Source: Bugula neritina (lineage: Eukaryota > Bryozoa > Gymnolaemata > Cheilostomatida > Bugulidae). From it: a DNA stretch of 64,000 bases. Positions 1 through 12,695 of this stretch are shown in pieces. Location: contig OZ037769.1 of assembly GCA_964035545.1 (NCBI GenBank), positions 2,635,001 to 2,699,000 of the forward strand, in the 5' to 3' direction. Both the position numbers and the translations under genes were made by a program. Position 1 is the stretch's first letter, and each line of letters starts with the position of its first letter. The notes beneath the pieces were generated by a model that did not search any database, was not told the DNA's origin, and worked only from the letters and a program-made list of their open reading frames with translations.

Positions 1-1264
1 TTGGCCACTTACCTGACCATTGCATCCTGATCACTGTTATTAGTTTGTTTGCTCAAAAAGTTAGTTGAAATGTTAATAAAATCTATAGATATAGCCATTT
101 CTGACCTTTTTGTAAAATATCAAAGACATCATGGTAAGACTACCAAACTACAAGGTTAAGCTGCCTTAATAATTACATCTGGTGAGGTTATAGCTTTGTG
201 ATTTTATACAATATACAAAATACTCTGCTGTTGCTACTAATGGATAGTTAGGATATTCATAATGCAAATAACCATATTATTAATTGTCTTCTCTCTGTAC
301 AAATGCTTTATTTCATTACCTACAATACTTTTTCTCGTTCTTTCTCTTCTTCTACATACGTAACATATAACAGTCTTGTCAAATACAACTCTACTTATTT
401 TATCCTAATATTTAACACAAATAGGATGGCATCAGTCTCCAACTCAACGCTGGTGTAGCACTTAGACTAGAGATTATTGAACTAGTAACTTAAAAAACAG
501 ACAAATGAGAGCAAAAAATTTAAATTTTGGCCCATTGTGCCCCCCTCCCTATTATAAGTATAACGCAAGTAACTTTATAGTATTTTACAAAGCACAGTTG
601 CCCTTTCCAAACCATATACATATGTTACTGCATCTAGCCATTTTACTTGTCATTTGCATGCGTCTGTATTATTATTGTATGTCAAGAAAATGTATAAGTC
701 TTCCTTTTGAATTGGCAGTCAAATAAACAGAAGTCCCATCAGTTACTTTTTTGCCTAACTGGAACTTTCATTTTAGGATATAATGGGTTTCCTTTTGTTC
801 ATCGCACGGCTATGTGTTTGGCTACTGCAGTAATTGTATGATAGTTGTGATTTTTTTAATCCACCTGTACTTACTCTGCTGAAAATACATATTTTTAAAA
901 TTTAATACAAACATATATAACATAGTAATATTATATAAGAAATCCTATTCATATTGTTTGTGTATATTACAGTATTTTTAAAAATTTTGATAATTATGGA
1001 AAAGATACAATATTCTGCTCTATATAGTTCATAATTTATCAGTTAATACTACATTATATTTCAGTTTTATTTTGAAACCTTAACATTTTGTTCAAATTAT
1101 AATACATGTTTACACTAGTATAATTATTATTTTCCTAAAGAGTTATCCTACACCGTTTAGACAGGATTATAAATTTAGCAGACGTTGAGAATATTTTTCT
1201 ACCGGTGGTTGAAAGGAGTCATGCGTGCTGTTGTTCTAAAAGCAGCACCGAGTTGAGATTGACT

Positions 1265-1348
1265 GAGTGCAGTAGTTTGTAGTTCTCGAGTTTGGAGTCT
1301 CAATAAACCCCAACTCCAAACTTTAGAATCCTAAACTACTGCACTCAT
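1265..1348. repeat. Imperfect inverted repeat (hairpin)
   Basis: Two arms of about 35 bases flank a loop of about 14 bases. Both arms contain GAGTGCAGTAGTTT (in the right arm as its reverse complement) and end next to the loop with GTTTGGAGT. Weaker complementarity extends outward to about 1246 and 1362. A small non-autonomous element or an old snapped-back duplication would fit; I see no terminal target-site duplication. Confidence 0.6.
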
Positions 1349-1499
1349 TCACCCCGACTTGGGGCTGTTTATAAAACAATTCGTGACCAGCAGCTGCATT
1401 GGAATAATTGATAATATTTTAGAATATAATAATATTATATAGAATATAAAACCTTAACATGCTATTGCATTTATGATTGGGCATTGCGCAAAGTCTAAT

Positions 1500-1990
1500 T
1501 ACTCAAACCCTGAATGTAATTTTAAATAGTAATAGTAATGCTAAGTCTGATGCACAAATTGAAATTGAAATACTATCACCTTGAAACTTCAAATTCAACT
1601 ATCGCTATGACCATCAGTATCAGTGTGACTATGACTATAAGTATTATAGTGATATTAAACTCATAAGTCGTAGTTAATAAGTTATAGTTTAAGTTGTATT
1701 AGATATAATATGTGATGTTAATTTTTATACTTATTATATTTATACCGGCCTAATACTAATACTAATAGTAATAGTAGCCTAAAAGTAAAAGTAATTTTAT
1801 AAGTTATATAACTATTGCAATTCTGTTAAATTTGATGATCTGCTTAAAGTTATAATTGTTAATTTTAATTGGTTTTCCCCTCACATTTATCATTATAAAT
1901 CAGGTGCATTGCTCTGTCATTGGATGATAATCATCATCACCATTTAAAGTCAATATTATTAGTATTATAATTGATTAATTCTTAGCTCTA
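1500..1990. repeat. Degenerate AT-rich cryptic simple repeat
   Basis: The sequence is a patchwork of short, slipped words such as TAATAGTAATAG, CTATGACTATAAG and TAATACTAATACT rather than an exact microsatellite. The same texture returns at 17.4-18.5, 39.05-39.35, 50.6-51.4 and 55.3-56.9 kb. Confidence 0.6.
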
Positions 1991-2354
1991 AGATTGGCCT
2001 TAGGCCTATCTTAGTCCAATTTTTTGCATAATAATCGTTTTTTAATAATATAATATTTTTATTTAAATTAATATTGTAAACATTGTGCACATAGTATCAA
2101 GTAAATATATTTATTTTATTTTCAGTTTCTTTTACTTTACAAATATTGAAATAATTTGTATTTATTGTATTTGCTATACAATGGGCATTGTACTATCCTG
2201 CTTTGTGATTGGTTCAAATTCGCAAAGCTCATACAACGTGGTATTATTTGATAGGCTAACTAACTGTGTCTTTTCTTGGAAAAAAAACTCAGACACTAAA
2301 TCATAATTTTGATTGAACAGTCTTTAAGATAGTGTGTGTGCATGCAGGAATTCT

Positions 2355-5300
2355 ATGTCAGATGACACCAGCTCTACCAGCCAGTCACACAATGTAGGAG
2401 ATGAGTCAACTGCTGCCAATATTGAAGGCAGCGGACGGGTTTCTCGTGAAGCTCGTAGACTTCAAGTACAAGGCAATGTTGACGCTCGTGAGAACTTAGA
2501 AATATTACAAGAAATCCTCCCTGAGCACTATCTACAAAGTCACAGTGGTGGTTGGTCTGGTGACAGTGGTGGTGTTAGTTACTACTATCACTCAGAGCCT
2601 GGCACAAGCTCCAACCAACCATCTGGATCTCAGTTAGGTCAAGTGAAACAGGAGGAAAGTGAAGGTGACGCTGAGCATCCTACGACGCTGTTACTGCAGT
2701 CTTCAGATAGTTCAGCTGATGGCTTCCAGTCTGATGGTAATAAATAAACTATTGCTATTTCCAATATAGTTATATAAGTATTAGGTATGACTTAGTATCT
2801 GTATTATTTAGTATTACTATTAGTATTACTATTAGCATTAGGGAGAGATCTAACAGTAACTATAAGTATAATATTAATAATAAGGATTTAGGTGCAGTAG
2901 TTGGAAAAATTTAATAGCCATGTTCTTTCATTTTCTTGATAATTTTGTTTTGGCAGGAGGGAGGGTAGAATTTCTCTGGAAAATATAACTCTTTTTGCTA
3001 TATTTCTAATCTAGAACAAAGGCTTTTCTCTAATCCTGCCCCTACCTCTCCAAATAAGTTATCTGTCCTTTGAACCTGGTTTATTGTGTTTTCATTAAGT
3101 TGGGAGAAAAAAGTAGTTTGCTCTAAAGTCTGAAGATTGCCATCACAAGGAGGAATAACATCTAATTTGTATTGTGGTTAACCATTAACCAAACTCGTGT
3201 CTTGAGTTACCTTTTCAACAATGTTTACCTGCAGTCTCTTATCTTCATTGTGGTCTCCTTATGTTTGAATTTTTTATCTATCGGCTAGACTGGTGGTCAA
3301 CATAATAAAAATTAAGCAAAATAGGGGTGTCAGACTTATGTCCAAACCAGAATGCCAACTTAGAAGTTATAGACTTGGGCTAAACAAGGGTCTGCATCTC
3401 TTGACTCAGCAAACAGTTGGGGCCCCTGGATAAACTGGGTTTTTGTGATTTTTGTTGATACTTGTATAACTTTAGAGCTGCTTAGTTGCTGGTGCATATA
3501 GTATATTGTCTTAGGACTTAGAGTTTCATTCATTACCAGCTTTCATCATATCTTGGTTTAGAAATCTTTGCTTCAACAATGCCATGTTGATGGTATTTTC
3601 TGATAATGTGTTGTTTCATCTGAAATATCTTAGTGTAGTATATCTTAAATCTACTACTGTGAAAACCAAGCAAGATATTAGTGTAAGCTGTCAAGATACA
3701 TCTTAAGGGTGGGGTTGCCATTTGAATTAGTAATTACTTTGACAAATGATCCTTGATTAAGACACTTGAGACCTTAGGGGGAGACGGATGTATTAAACTG
3801 TCTATAGCTCATATACTACTTGTCTATATCTATTACTTGTCTATGTATACTACTTGTCTATGCATACTACATGTTTTCTATAAAAGATGATAACAAATCT
3901 TCTATAAAATATTGCAGAGGACAACCAACCCCTTATTCCTTCCACAGTAGAAATAGACGAGTCCAACAAACCTTTGAATTATAAAGAAAATACTGCCGAA
4001 GCGTTCAACTCTTTTTGGAAGTACAAGAAGTTTCCGAAAGGACCAAAAGTAAAGCAGAATTTTGAGTTGAAAGTAGTGACTCCTCAAGATCCGCACCAAC
4101 AGATAGTCTTCACGGATCCTGTGTTTGATAAATCTCAAGAAAATACAGTGAGGCACTTTGGCAAGGCTAGAATAGGAGAAGGAAATGACATCACACCAAA
4201 CCCCGAGAAGCTGTCGCAACTCGGTAAGCAGATGGAGAGCATCGGCCAGAGAATGTCGTCTCTGGGAGATTCTACGCAAGACAGGAAGGAGAAAATGAAA
4301 CTTTCTTCCCGGTTAGTTATCCCGTTGTGTGTGTGGAGTTATCCCAGTGTGTGTGGAGTTATCCCAGTGTGTGTGTGGAGTTATCCCGTTGTGTGTGGAG
4401 TTATCCCGTTGTGTGTGGAGTTATCCCAGTGTGTGTGGAGTTATCCCGGTATGTGGAAGTAGGTGCAGTAATGGAAAAATTGAAAAAAGCCTGTATGTTA
4501 GGTTAAAAATATGACGAAAGCAGTTACGTTCTCATGAAAATTTCTACCTGTGCTCCAAACCAAAATTTAACTAAAAATTTAAAGAATTTAGGCTATCTCA
4601 ATTTCTCCACTAAAGCTCCGAAATGTGTGCCTGCACTCCTAAATGTGTGCCTGCGAATGTTCTCAGTCTATTCCCATCAACATGCAGTTGTAAAGAAATT
4701 TTGATAGTCCAAGCTCTTAAGTTTTCATAAAACAATCTGGTTTGGGGGGAAACATGACACCCAGTATAAATAAAAATTCTCATATGTTTTTGTAGTCTTC
4801 ATAATACCCATCAGTTGCCGGAAAAGCTTAGGTCTGCTGTTTTTATCAAGCTACACTGATTTGTATATCAGTTCTATATATAATCAGAGATATATAACAT
4901 AATGTGGAAGTGCAGACATGCTGAAGATCCTGCCCTGTTCAAGTCATAACAAGTTAATGTACATTAGATTTATTTACCATCAACCATAATGGGAAATTCA
5001 TATCACCTGTTGTCAGTTGTCTACCAGCCATTCAGCTGTCAGTCACCACTAGAAAATATCCCAGGGTTCCTATGTGGCATCTCTGTTCCCATATTCCCTG
5101 GTCCAAAGTCTGAAACTACCTGCTATGTTCAGCTCTTTGCTGGGAAAGACATGAAAATAGGCACTCTCTGGCATGTTTATATTTCCAACATCTGTCTCTA
5201 TGAGTTATAAACACACCGATTTTTAGCATTGTGAAGTAAATGCATTTCTGAGCAATGGTTGAAATGGTTGCGGTGGTTTTATTCGATTGACACTGTCCCA

Positions 5301-6996
5301 TGCAGGGAATAAAAAATCATACTGTATAAAACCTTTCTCACTGTGTTTGTGTATTATTTGCTACAATACTACAAGTTTCTGTTGCAGTATCTGCAGAATC
5401 AAAAGAAGTGCTAATCATGAAGCTAATAAGATAAAGTTTGCTGGGTTGGAAAAGGAAAGGGGTGTGTATAGTTTATAGTATATTATATGTACTTTATAGA
5501 GTGTAGATAACGGTATATAGGGTATGATTGGAGTGTATAGTATGTTAGTATCTAGTTGATACTTGTAGTGCACAATAGGTAAATACTACAGAGTACAGTA
5601 TATCAGATCTGCCTGGCCCAGTACATTATCTTAAAACAAGCACATTTCTGCTTATTACTTTATGTCTCTTGGGTGGGTATGATGGAGGTGCTGCAAATTC
5701 GTTGACAACCAAACCTGCACCTAACTGCCACCCTTCCTGGAGATTTGGGATGGAGCTTTATGTTTAAAATTAGATGTAACTGTCTGAAATGGGAAGTCAT
5801 TAGTCTGGAAATGCTATTATCTACTGTAGTTAGTAGTCAGGTTGTTTTAACAGACTGCTATGTAATGGTAGTGTTATGTAATAATCCGGCACTCTGTTAT
5901 AACAGATGCAGTCTCTGCTTTATATCTATTATGTAATATGTTACATAACTTAACAATAGTCTATAGTATTACATTTATTTGAAGATTTTTAAAGATTCTA
6001 TCTATGCAATGAGAATAATGCTCAAGTGTTTGGAGTTTGTGTAGTTGGCAACTTGTTGGCGTCTTTCTGTAATTATTTCTTTAACCAGAATCAACTGCTT
6101 TATTTTAGTTTAACATTTTACAGAGTTGAATTATTGCCGCTTCATAAAGGAAAAGCTTGCATACAATTTTAATTCCAAGAGAGCATCTATTGTTTCCAGT
6201 GCAACCAAAATTGTTAGCCAAATGCACCTGGCCCCCCTAGTAACCACTTGTATGCCAACCACACTGGTTTTCCGTAATCTAGCATCTCCCCTCATGTGCA
6301 TTTCCTTTACAAAGACTAGTGCAAGATGCTTGTACCTTGTACCTTGTAATTAGCATTTTTCAACTTTAACTAATAAAATTACAAAGAAAATAGATGCAGG
6401 CTACCATGATAAATTGTCAATTTACATTGACAGCTGCTTTTTAGCATTGGATCATGAATTTTATAAGCACATGTTGCAAGTTAACGTAGTATCAACAGTT
6501 AAAACACAATACAAAACACACAGGATTATCACGTATTGAGAAGTCATAATATTAAAATGCCAGTACCCATACCTGTGTAAATGTAATTCAAACCAATTAT
6601 GATAGAAAACATTAACATAGAAAAATAAAATATAATAAAGCTTTAAATAAATTTATATCCTAAAATTATTAATAGTACAAAAAATTCATGCAATTTCTTA
6701 GAATTTCATATTGCTCCTGTCGGTTAGATTGCAGTAAAGCTCTAAAATCCTAAATTATATCTCTAACTTCATGTTGGTTGCTAATGAAACAGAGTTTGGT
6801 TGTAGAAGAGTTGTCCAAAGCCATCACAAAGCTGAGAGATGCTTTATCTCACCGTAAACCATTTGCTCGAGAGTTGGCCCAGGAGATATACCAGACGAAG
6901 GTTGCAGGTAGAACGAGTGAGTATGTAAACACTGTACTGGAGGAGAACAAGCTACTGCAACAGGCCAGACTAGATGACTTTGATTCCTCAGACTAA
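2355..6996 (+). CDS. CREBRF: CREBRF/REPTOR-like bZIP protein, copy A
   Basis: Exons join 2355-2736, 3918-4311, 5388-5463 and 6793-6996, giving 351 codons and a TAA stop. The N-terminal exon is acidic and Ser/Gly-rich. The second exon carries a module shared with copy B (SFWKYKKFPKGPK, then IGEGNDITPNPEKL, residues about 170-235). A short bZIP follows: SSRICRIKRSANHEANKIK, with its start split across exons 2 and 3. The last exon has a family tail, VAGRTSEYVNTVLE. The order and the basic-region and tail motifs match vertebrate CREBRF and its insect counterpart REPTOR, a nuclear regulator linked to CREB3 and TORC1 responses. The start was chosen as the first ATG after a good 3' splice site. The exon 3 donor (GGT then GTGTAT) is weak and was picked to keep frame. 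The usual bZIP Asn is Met here. It lies head-to-tail with copy B. Confidence 0.85.
4313..4456. repeat. Minisatellite at the exon 2 donor of copy A
   Basis: Roughly seven slightly variable units of 20-22 bases, based on GAGTTATCCCRGTGTGTGTG, begin directly at the exon 2 donor (CCCG then GTTAGTTATCCC). The last unit ends TTATCCCGGTATGTGG, which itself looks like a 5' splice site. Open reading frames through the block are a by-product of the repeat. Confidence 0.85.
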
Positions 6997-7196
6997 AAGG
7001 ATTTGAACTAAAATTCTGCTTTTCAGTATTACTTAGTTTTGTCTTCCAATTGTCAAAACATCAGCCGAACATGGGCCAGTAACTCCTATTCTAAGTCAAC
7101 TAAATACCTACATTTCTTGTAATATTCTCACTCTCAACTTTGATCTCTTGTACACATCATTTTTATCTGTGTGACATCCCTTTATTGTGTGACTGA

Positions 7197-7202
7197 AATA
7201 AA
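7197..7202 (+). terminator. Likely polyadenylation signal of copy A
   Basis: AATAAA lies about 200 bases after the stop codon, followed by T/GT-rich sequence. It is the first canonical hexamer downstream. Confidence 0.6.
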
Positions 7203-9479
7203 ACTATCCATTAATCTCATCTCTTGTAGTCTTAGTCTTGTGGAATGTACCAAATGCAGACATCATAAACCTCAGAATAAATAATTATTAGTTGTGGGTA
7301 ACCACTCTATGCGATTCCCACTGCGCTTAGATTAGTTGAATACTATACAGAACTCTCTAGAGTCTAGATAGCTACAAAGGTGCAGCTGGTATATTATTGT
7401 GCCTACATCCATTGCAAAGAAGGCCTTCCTTGGTCAGCTAACAATGCTCCAATATTAAATTAATTATGATATTTATCTTGCTATCAATCACCTTTTGCAC
7501 ACCTGAAATAACTAACAACTTGCTTTATAATATATTGCTGTAATGCTGAAGCTTTAGAAATTATTAGTCATATTCAACCCAATAACCCCCATGGAATTAC
7601 ACATGACATGCTTATAGTAATGCATTATGCACCTATTTATCATAGGTGCAGCTGTTGCACTACTTATACTTGAGAATAATACTAGAGGAATTCTAGTTTG
7701 CTAATGAAACTAAAGAGAGCATAACTCCTTTTGCATTCGGTCATTTTCTGTAAAAAACATGGTGCCTTCAATACTGAAGATTTTGAATAACAAGAATTCT
7801 TAGAATTTAAAACATTCCATTCTGCAGGCAGGTACAGTATGTGAGATTTGAAAGCCTGTGTTCTAAATGAACAGGTGCTACAAGCTGCATCGACTAGACA
7901 ACTCCCTCCTTTATGCAAGCATGATAATATTGAAAATATACACAACGAATGCATACACAAATAGGATTGCATTTATATCTAATATATATTCTCATGACAT
8001 AAACACTACTGCTGCTGATAATTTGATTATAATGTGCTGCTTTTTATGTTTGTATGATATGTGTGTGCGTGCTTCATGTGTAGGTGTGTGTATACTGTAT
8101 AATTCAACAACGTCTTTCACAAGGCTAGTATACTCTGTCCCAGAAAGCTGTATAAACTAACATGAATCTTGAAAGTAAAGTTCTCATATCTTTGGTGTCG
8201 TCATAGGTGGGGCATGTTTACATCAACAAGGATTTCCCCTTCTAGCTTGAGGTTTTCTTGGCCAACCATAGCATCGCTATTTAATTTGTAGTTGTCTTTT
8301 CTTGTCTTAAAATGGTTTCTCATAGCGTTATGCAATAAAAGAAGTTATGACTTCTCCTTACTAAAACAATATTATTTCCCACACACTATAAAATATTTTT
8401 CTCATAGAACTTCATACATGTATATTATTACAAAATGTTGAGCTATTGAGCTATTTATAGTTTTGATTAATAAAACTTGCATACCATGACCTGTTTTATA
8501 TTATATTATTACTATGTTATATTATATTATAAATTAAAAAGCCAGCCTCATTTTCTAGCTGAGGATTGAATTGAGTGTGCAAGTACAAAGTTCACGAATT
8601 AACCAACCTAACTTCCTCCAATCAGGCAAACTATGGAGAATTTATCTTAGTTTTTATCTTAGTCTAAATTAGTAGCCTAATCAACAGCTAAACAACTAAA
8701 TATGTATAACACTTATATACAAAGATAGTATTGATAACTTAGCTAAACGTAGGAATGATTGATAACAGCTTATATAGGGGTAATTACTAATTATTGATAT
8801 GAGCAAGTTAATGTGATTGTTACTCATGTTATAGAACACTACAACTTGTTTGTGACACCATATATGGTCACTAATACACGTATACAAGCTGATGGTGCAA
8901 TGTAATAATTATGGCATTGGTATGGTCTTTTCCTGAAAAGAAATTCCTCTTAAAAAACCCTATTGATCCTATTTATACATTGTATAGGCCTTTGAGTAGC
9001 ATTCATTGGATTCCTTTAATCAATGAAACAGTCGCTGCTTGCAGGTTAGATATATTACCAATCCTCCATTAAAGCTTTCACTAAAGCAGTATAATACATC
9101 TTCAATAGGAAATATTATTTGCTTTTAGTTCTCTTTTGCTTCTTTGCTAATCATTCTTAATATAAACTTTTGTAAAGAAAATAGGCTGAATACATTGTAT
9201 TATATAATATTTAATTTAAATGAAACTTTTGTTCACGCTATATTCTACTTATACAAAGATACTGCGTATAGACTTAAGTATTGCTTTTGCATTAGGAAGT
9301 ATGCATAGCTTAAATTGTGGCACTTCTCAACATGGTGGAACTATTGGGATGCATTACAGATAGCTTGACCATTCCTAAAGAGTTATATTTCAGTGGGCTC
9401 AACAGGTTTTTGGAACATTTAATGAATTACTTTGGTTACAAGATTACATGGGGCAAAATCTGCAGACAATAATATCTTT

Positions 9480-9481
9480 AA

Positions 9482-9571
<90 letters not shown>

Positions 9572-9573
9572 GG

Positions 9574-9612
<39 letters not shown>
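9480..9612. repeat. (AT)n microsatellite
   Basis: A near-pure AT dinucleotide run of about 130 bases is interrupted once near 9568-9578 by GTAGGCCTAT. Being self-complementary it can fold back, and it is open on both strands as alternating Tyr-Ile, which is an artefact. Confidence 0.95.
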
Positions 9613-9616
<4 letters not shown>

Positions 9617-11639
9617 AAAGCGAAACAATCTACAGCGGAGGCAGTCGGCTGCGTTGGCTGCTCGAGTTTATATGCAGCAAGGAGGATATTGCATGTCACC
9701 GCTATATAGCTCCGCAATGATGATAGTATTGTACAATGACTCATAGATTTTCCATATTGGCACAATGCCAATAAGAAGTTTCCTTTATTCCACTCACTCA
9801 CTTGTTAGCTTGTTGATATGCAAATCGCACGTACACAGAACTGTCTCTCAGTGAAGCAAATTTCAAAATAAATGTTCAAAATTTGCAAAGATTTGAATGT
9901 TTAAAATACGTATATAACTTTTAATTACTGCATAGTTTCACGTTGGAAAGATTGTGCAGCTCAATGCATGTACCAGTATTAAGTGATCATTTCAGTTAAA
10001 CAGCACAGATTCTTATACTGATCATATATTGTTCATAGTATTGTAACACTACTTCCACGTTTCAAAGGTTTAGAAGCTGTTACATCTTTCTTGGATAATG
10101 GAATTTTATTTTTCTCAAACAACCTTCAAAGCTTCAAACTGCGTCTAGTAAGTATTTTTCAATGTTTTGTTGTTTAGAAAAGTACCTTATAGTTTAGCTT
10201 ACTTTTTGCTTCAACAAGAGTTTTTTTTCATATATATTAATATTTTTTTATGCTCTATAGATACTAGTTCTTATAGTAACATATGTCTAATTAGATTATG
10301 TTTTGTTGATAAAAATCTCCAGTAATCTGTAACTACCATATTATATGGACGTGTGCCCAATGAGTATTAAAGTTGTAGCCTACAATAGACACGAAGTATA
10401 CCTTCTAAAATGGCTACATATATATCAGATAATATAATATTCTTAGCAATTATTTAGACTATAGTTTTTAGAAGCACAATCTATATATATTATATGCAGA
10501 CATTCTCACATCCTGCATGGTAATTGGAATTTCCGTTTTCATACGTTCTATTGCATACAATTCATTGATATAACTTTGCATCAGCTAGCCTACATGGCAG
10601 AGCAATCTATATAGTAAAACATTTATAGGTCATATTTCGAAAAGGTTATGTAAGCTTTGATGCTTATATAAGAATTTTTCGACCAATTGTAACCAAGATG
10701 ACTGAAAATAATGATTGATTATTGTTTCCATGACAATGATAGCTAGATTGCATAGTTATTACCCTGATTCATGAAAATATGCTTTTGAAATCCCAATTTT
10801 TCAGATAGCAACTATTTATGTTACAAGTTTCTTAGGAGTTCCAAATTTTCACCAAACAAATTACTCCCAGAGACTCAGTGATAATGTTGATATTAATTTG
10901 GCTACGTGTCAAATAGCATTCTTATTTTGAATACAAGCCAAACGAAACCAGTTTGGCTGTTGATTTTCATAATTTTTACTTTAGCATTTCATAATTTTTT
11001 TTAGAGGTATAATCATAATGATAGAATTTCAGTGTAGGTTTTAAGCACATTAAATAATTATTTTTAACCCCTATAAGCAATGCCTGGCCTAACATTTGTA
11101 AAACAAGTGCTAAAGGTTCGGCCACATAGAATGGGGTTCGGTAGCAAAGCCTTATGCTTTGAAAATTCACTAGAAGAATTACCTGCCGCACGCTATACGC
11201 TGCGAGTGACCAATACCATTCACTTTCCATATTATAAAATATTTCATTTTAGAGTTTCTCAATAATGTACAAGTATTTGTAATAAAAACATGAAACTGAA
11301 AATGCAAGAAGTGCACTTAGACCTAAATTCAGAACATTTTCCATGATGTTTGGTTGATTGACTTTAAATTTGAATTATGTCTTCTGTCAAAAGTGCAGTT
11401 ATCTCAGTAGCTAAAGCAACTACTGGTAACCACAGTATTTGGTCAAATAGTTGAGTTAAGGTGTGAGTTAAAGGATTGCTCTATCTTGTCTAATAAATGG
11501 CCATTTAGGTCAAACACACATAATATTGTGTTTTTCTAAGCATGCATTGACAAAAAGCATTTGACCAAAGGTAGAAAAAGTTAGTTGAAGTTGAGGGTGT
11601 AGATTGGTAACAGCCAAAACACCGATTTTGAAATGAGCT

Positions 11640-11690
11640 GGGAAATGTGACGTAACAGCGCCAGCATTCCTGCTGGTCACGTGACTATAC
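11640..11690. promoter_or_regulatory. CRE-like plus CLEAR/E-box cluster upstream of copy B
   Basis: TGACGTAA, a CRE-like bZIP site, is at 11648-11655. GTCACGTGAC, a perfectly palindromic E-box of the USF/TFE3/CLEAR type, is at 11676-11685. Between them CCAGCATTCCTGCTGG can form a six-base-pair hairpin. A second CACGTG occurs near 12033 and an inverted CCAAT box (ATTGG) near 11983. The cluster is about 1 kb before the start codon of copy B. Function is inferred from motifs only. Confidence 0.4.
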
Positions 11691-12695
11691 AAATGAATAA
11701 CTATAGAAATATGGCTGTGAGATGTGATCTTTCAGCTCATAATTTGTATATTTATAGAAGTGCAAATGTGAATTATCTCAATCTATAGTTTTTTGACATG
11801 TTTAATAACATGTATGTGATAACATTAGGCTATATTTTGCTTGTAAACATAGAAAAAAGCATTGCAAAAACATGCATTCTTTAGGATGAATGCCTGCGAT
11901 CGATCTAAACTAGGTCAGATTGTGCAATATTACGGGCACACCAAAGCTGACCTATATAGCGCACTGTAACTGCTTGAGCGTTATTGGTTGATGTTGCGCT
12001 CAGCAACCTTGAATACTAGCGTTATAGTTAGCACGTGCAGCATAGTTACTGGCGTTCACACGTCACGTATTAGGCTATTCTTTTTCATGGCTGAAAATTT
12101 TACCTCCCTCAAAATTGGAATTTTGAAAAGCTGTTTTCTAGGCATATATCCCTTTGCAAAGTCACAATTGTTTGCATACACATTAGATTATAGTTCATAA
12201 TTATAATGTGATTGTAATAAACTAAGATAGAGCAATCCTTTAAACCAGCCATAGGATACTACATGTCTTTATATTTCACCTACTATTTTTATGTAATTTC
12301 ATATCTTTTCACTGGAAAGCAGCTGAAATGTTTGTGTGCATCTGATTGGCCCGTGCAAAAGATCATGCAAGTGAAAAAAGTAGAAATGCTATATCATCAA
12401 ACAAAATCACATTAGAATACAACATCATGTCTATTTCATTGAGTTTATTCACCAGCTGTAATGAAGAATGTATTTGGTTTCTATACGCTTTTTATCTCTT
12501 CAAAGCTTACATCATATATGATAACAGCAGTAAATAATATTGCATAACTAACAAACTAATTCAACTAAAACATTTACTAGGCAGTTCATGTTCTTTACTT
12601 ATAATTTTAGAGAGTTTCTGGAACTAGCAAACTTTTAACAGGATAATTGATGTAGCCCACGAGAGAGCAGATAACTCTAATAACATTATGCAGCC

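Larger units (their letters stand above)
1..2354. other. Non-coding region upstream of CREBRF-like gene A
   Basis: I see no supportable coding exon here. The stretch is AT-rich, with an imperfect inverted repeat near 1265-1348 and a degenerate simple-sequence tract from about 1500 to 1990 made of short TAATAG, TATGAC and TAAGT words. The only splice signal I trust is the 3' splice site at about 2347 (TGCATGCAG) just before the first coding ATG, which implies at least one 5' untranslated exon somewhere in this stretch. I could not place that exon. Confidence 0.5.
7203..12695. other. Intergenic region between the two CREBRF-like genes
   Basis: No coding exon is supportable. The region holds a long (AT)n block at 9.48-9.61 kb and a locally less AT-rich part at about 11.6-12.1 kb with CRE-like and E-box motifs that could be the promoter of copy B. 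Open frames here are short, unconserved in style and unflanked by splice sites. Confidence 0.5.

Noticed and set aside
3902-4279. Minus-strand frame opposite CREBRF-like exon 2
   Set aside because: Shadow of a conserved plus-strand exon.
6121-6353. Possible extra exon of CREBRF copy A after TTTTACAG
   Set aside because: No good donor follows, no match to copy B, and the four-exon model is already in frame.
9478-9801. Tyr-Ile repeat open frames on both strands
   Set aside because: Translation of an (AT)n microsatellite.
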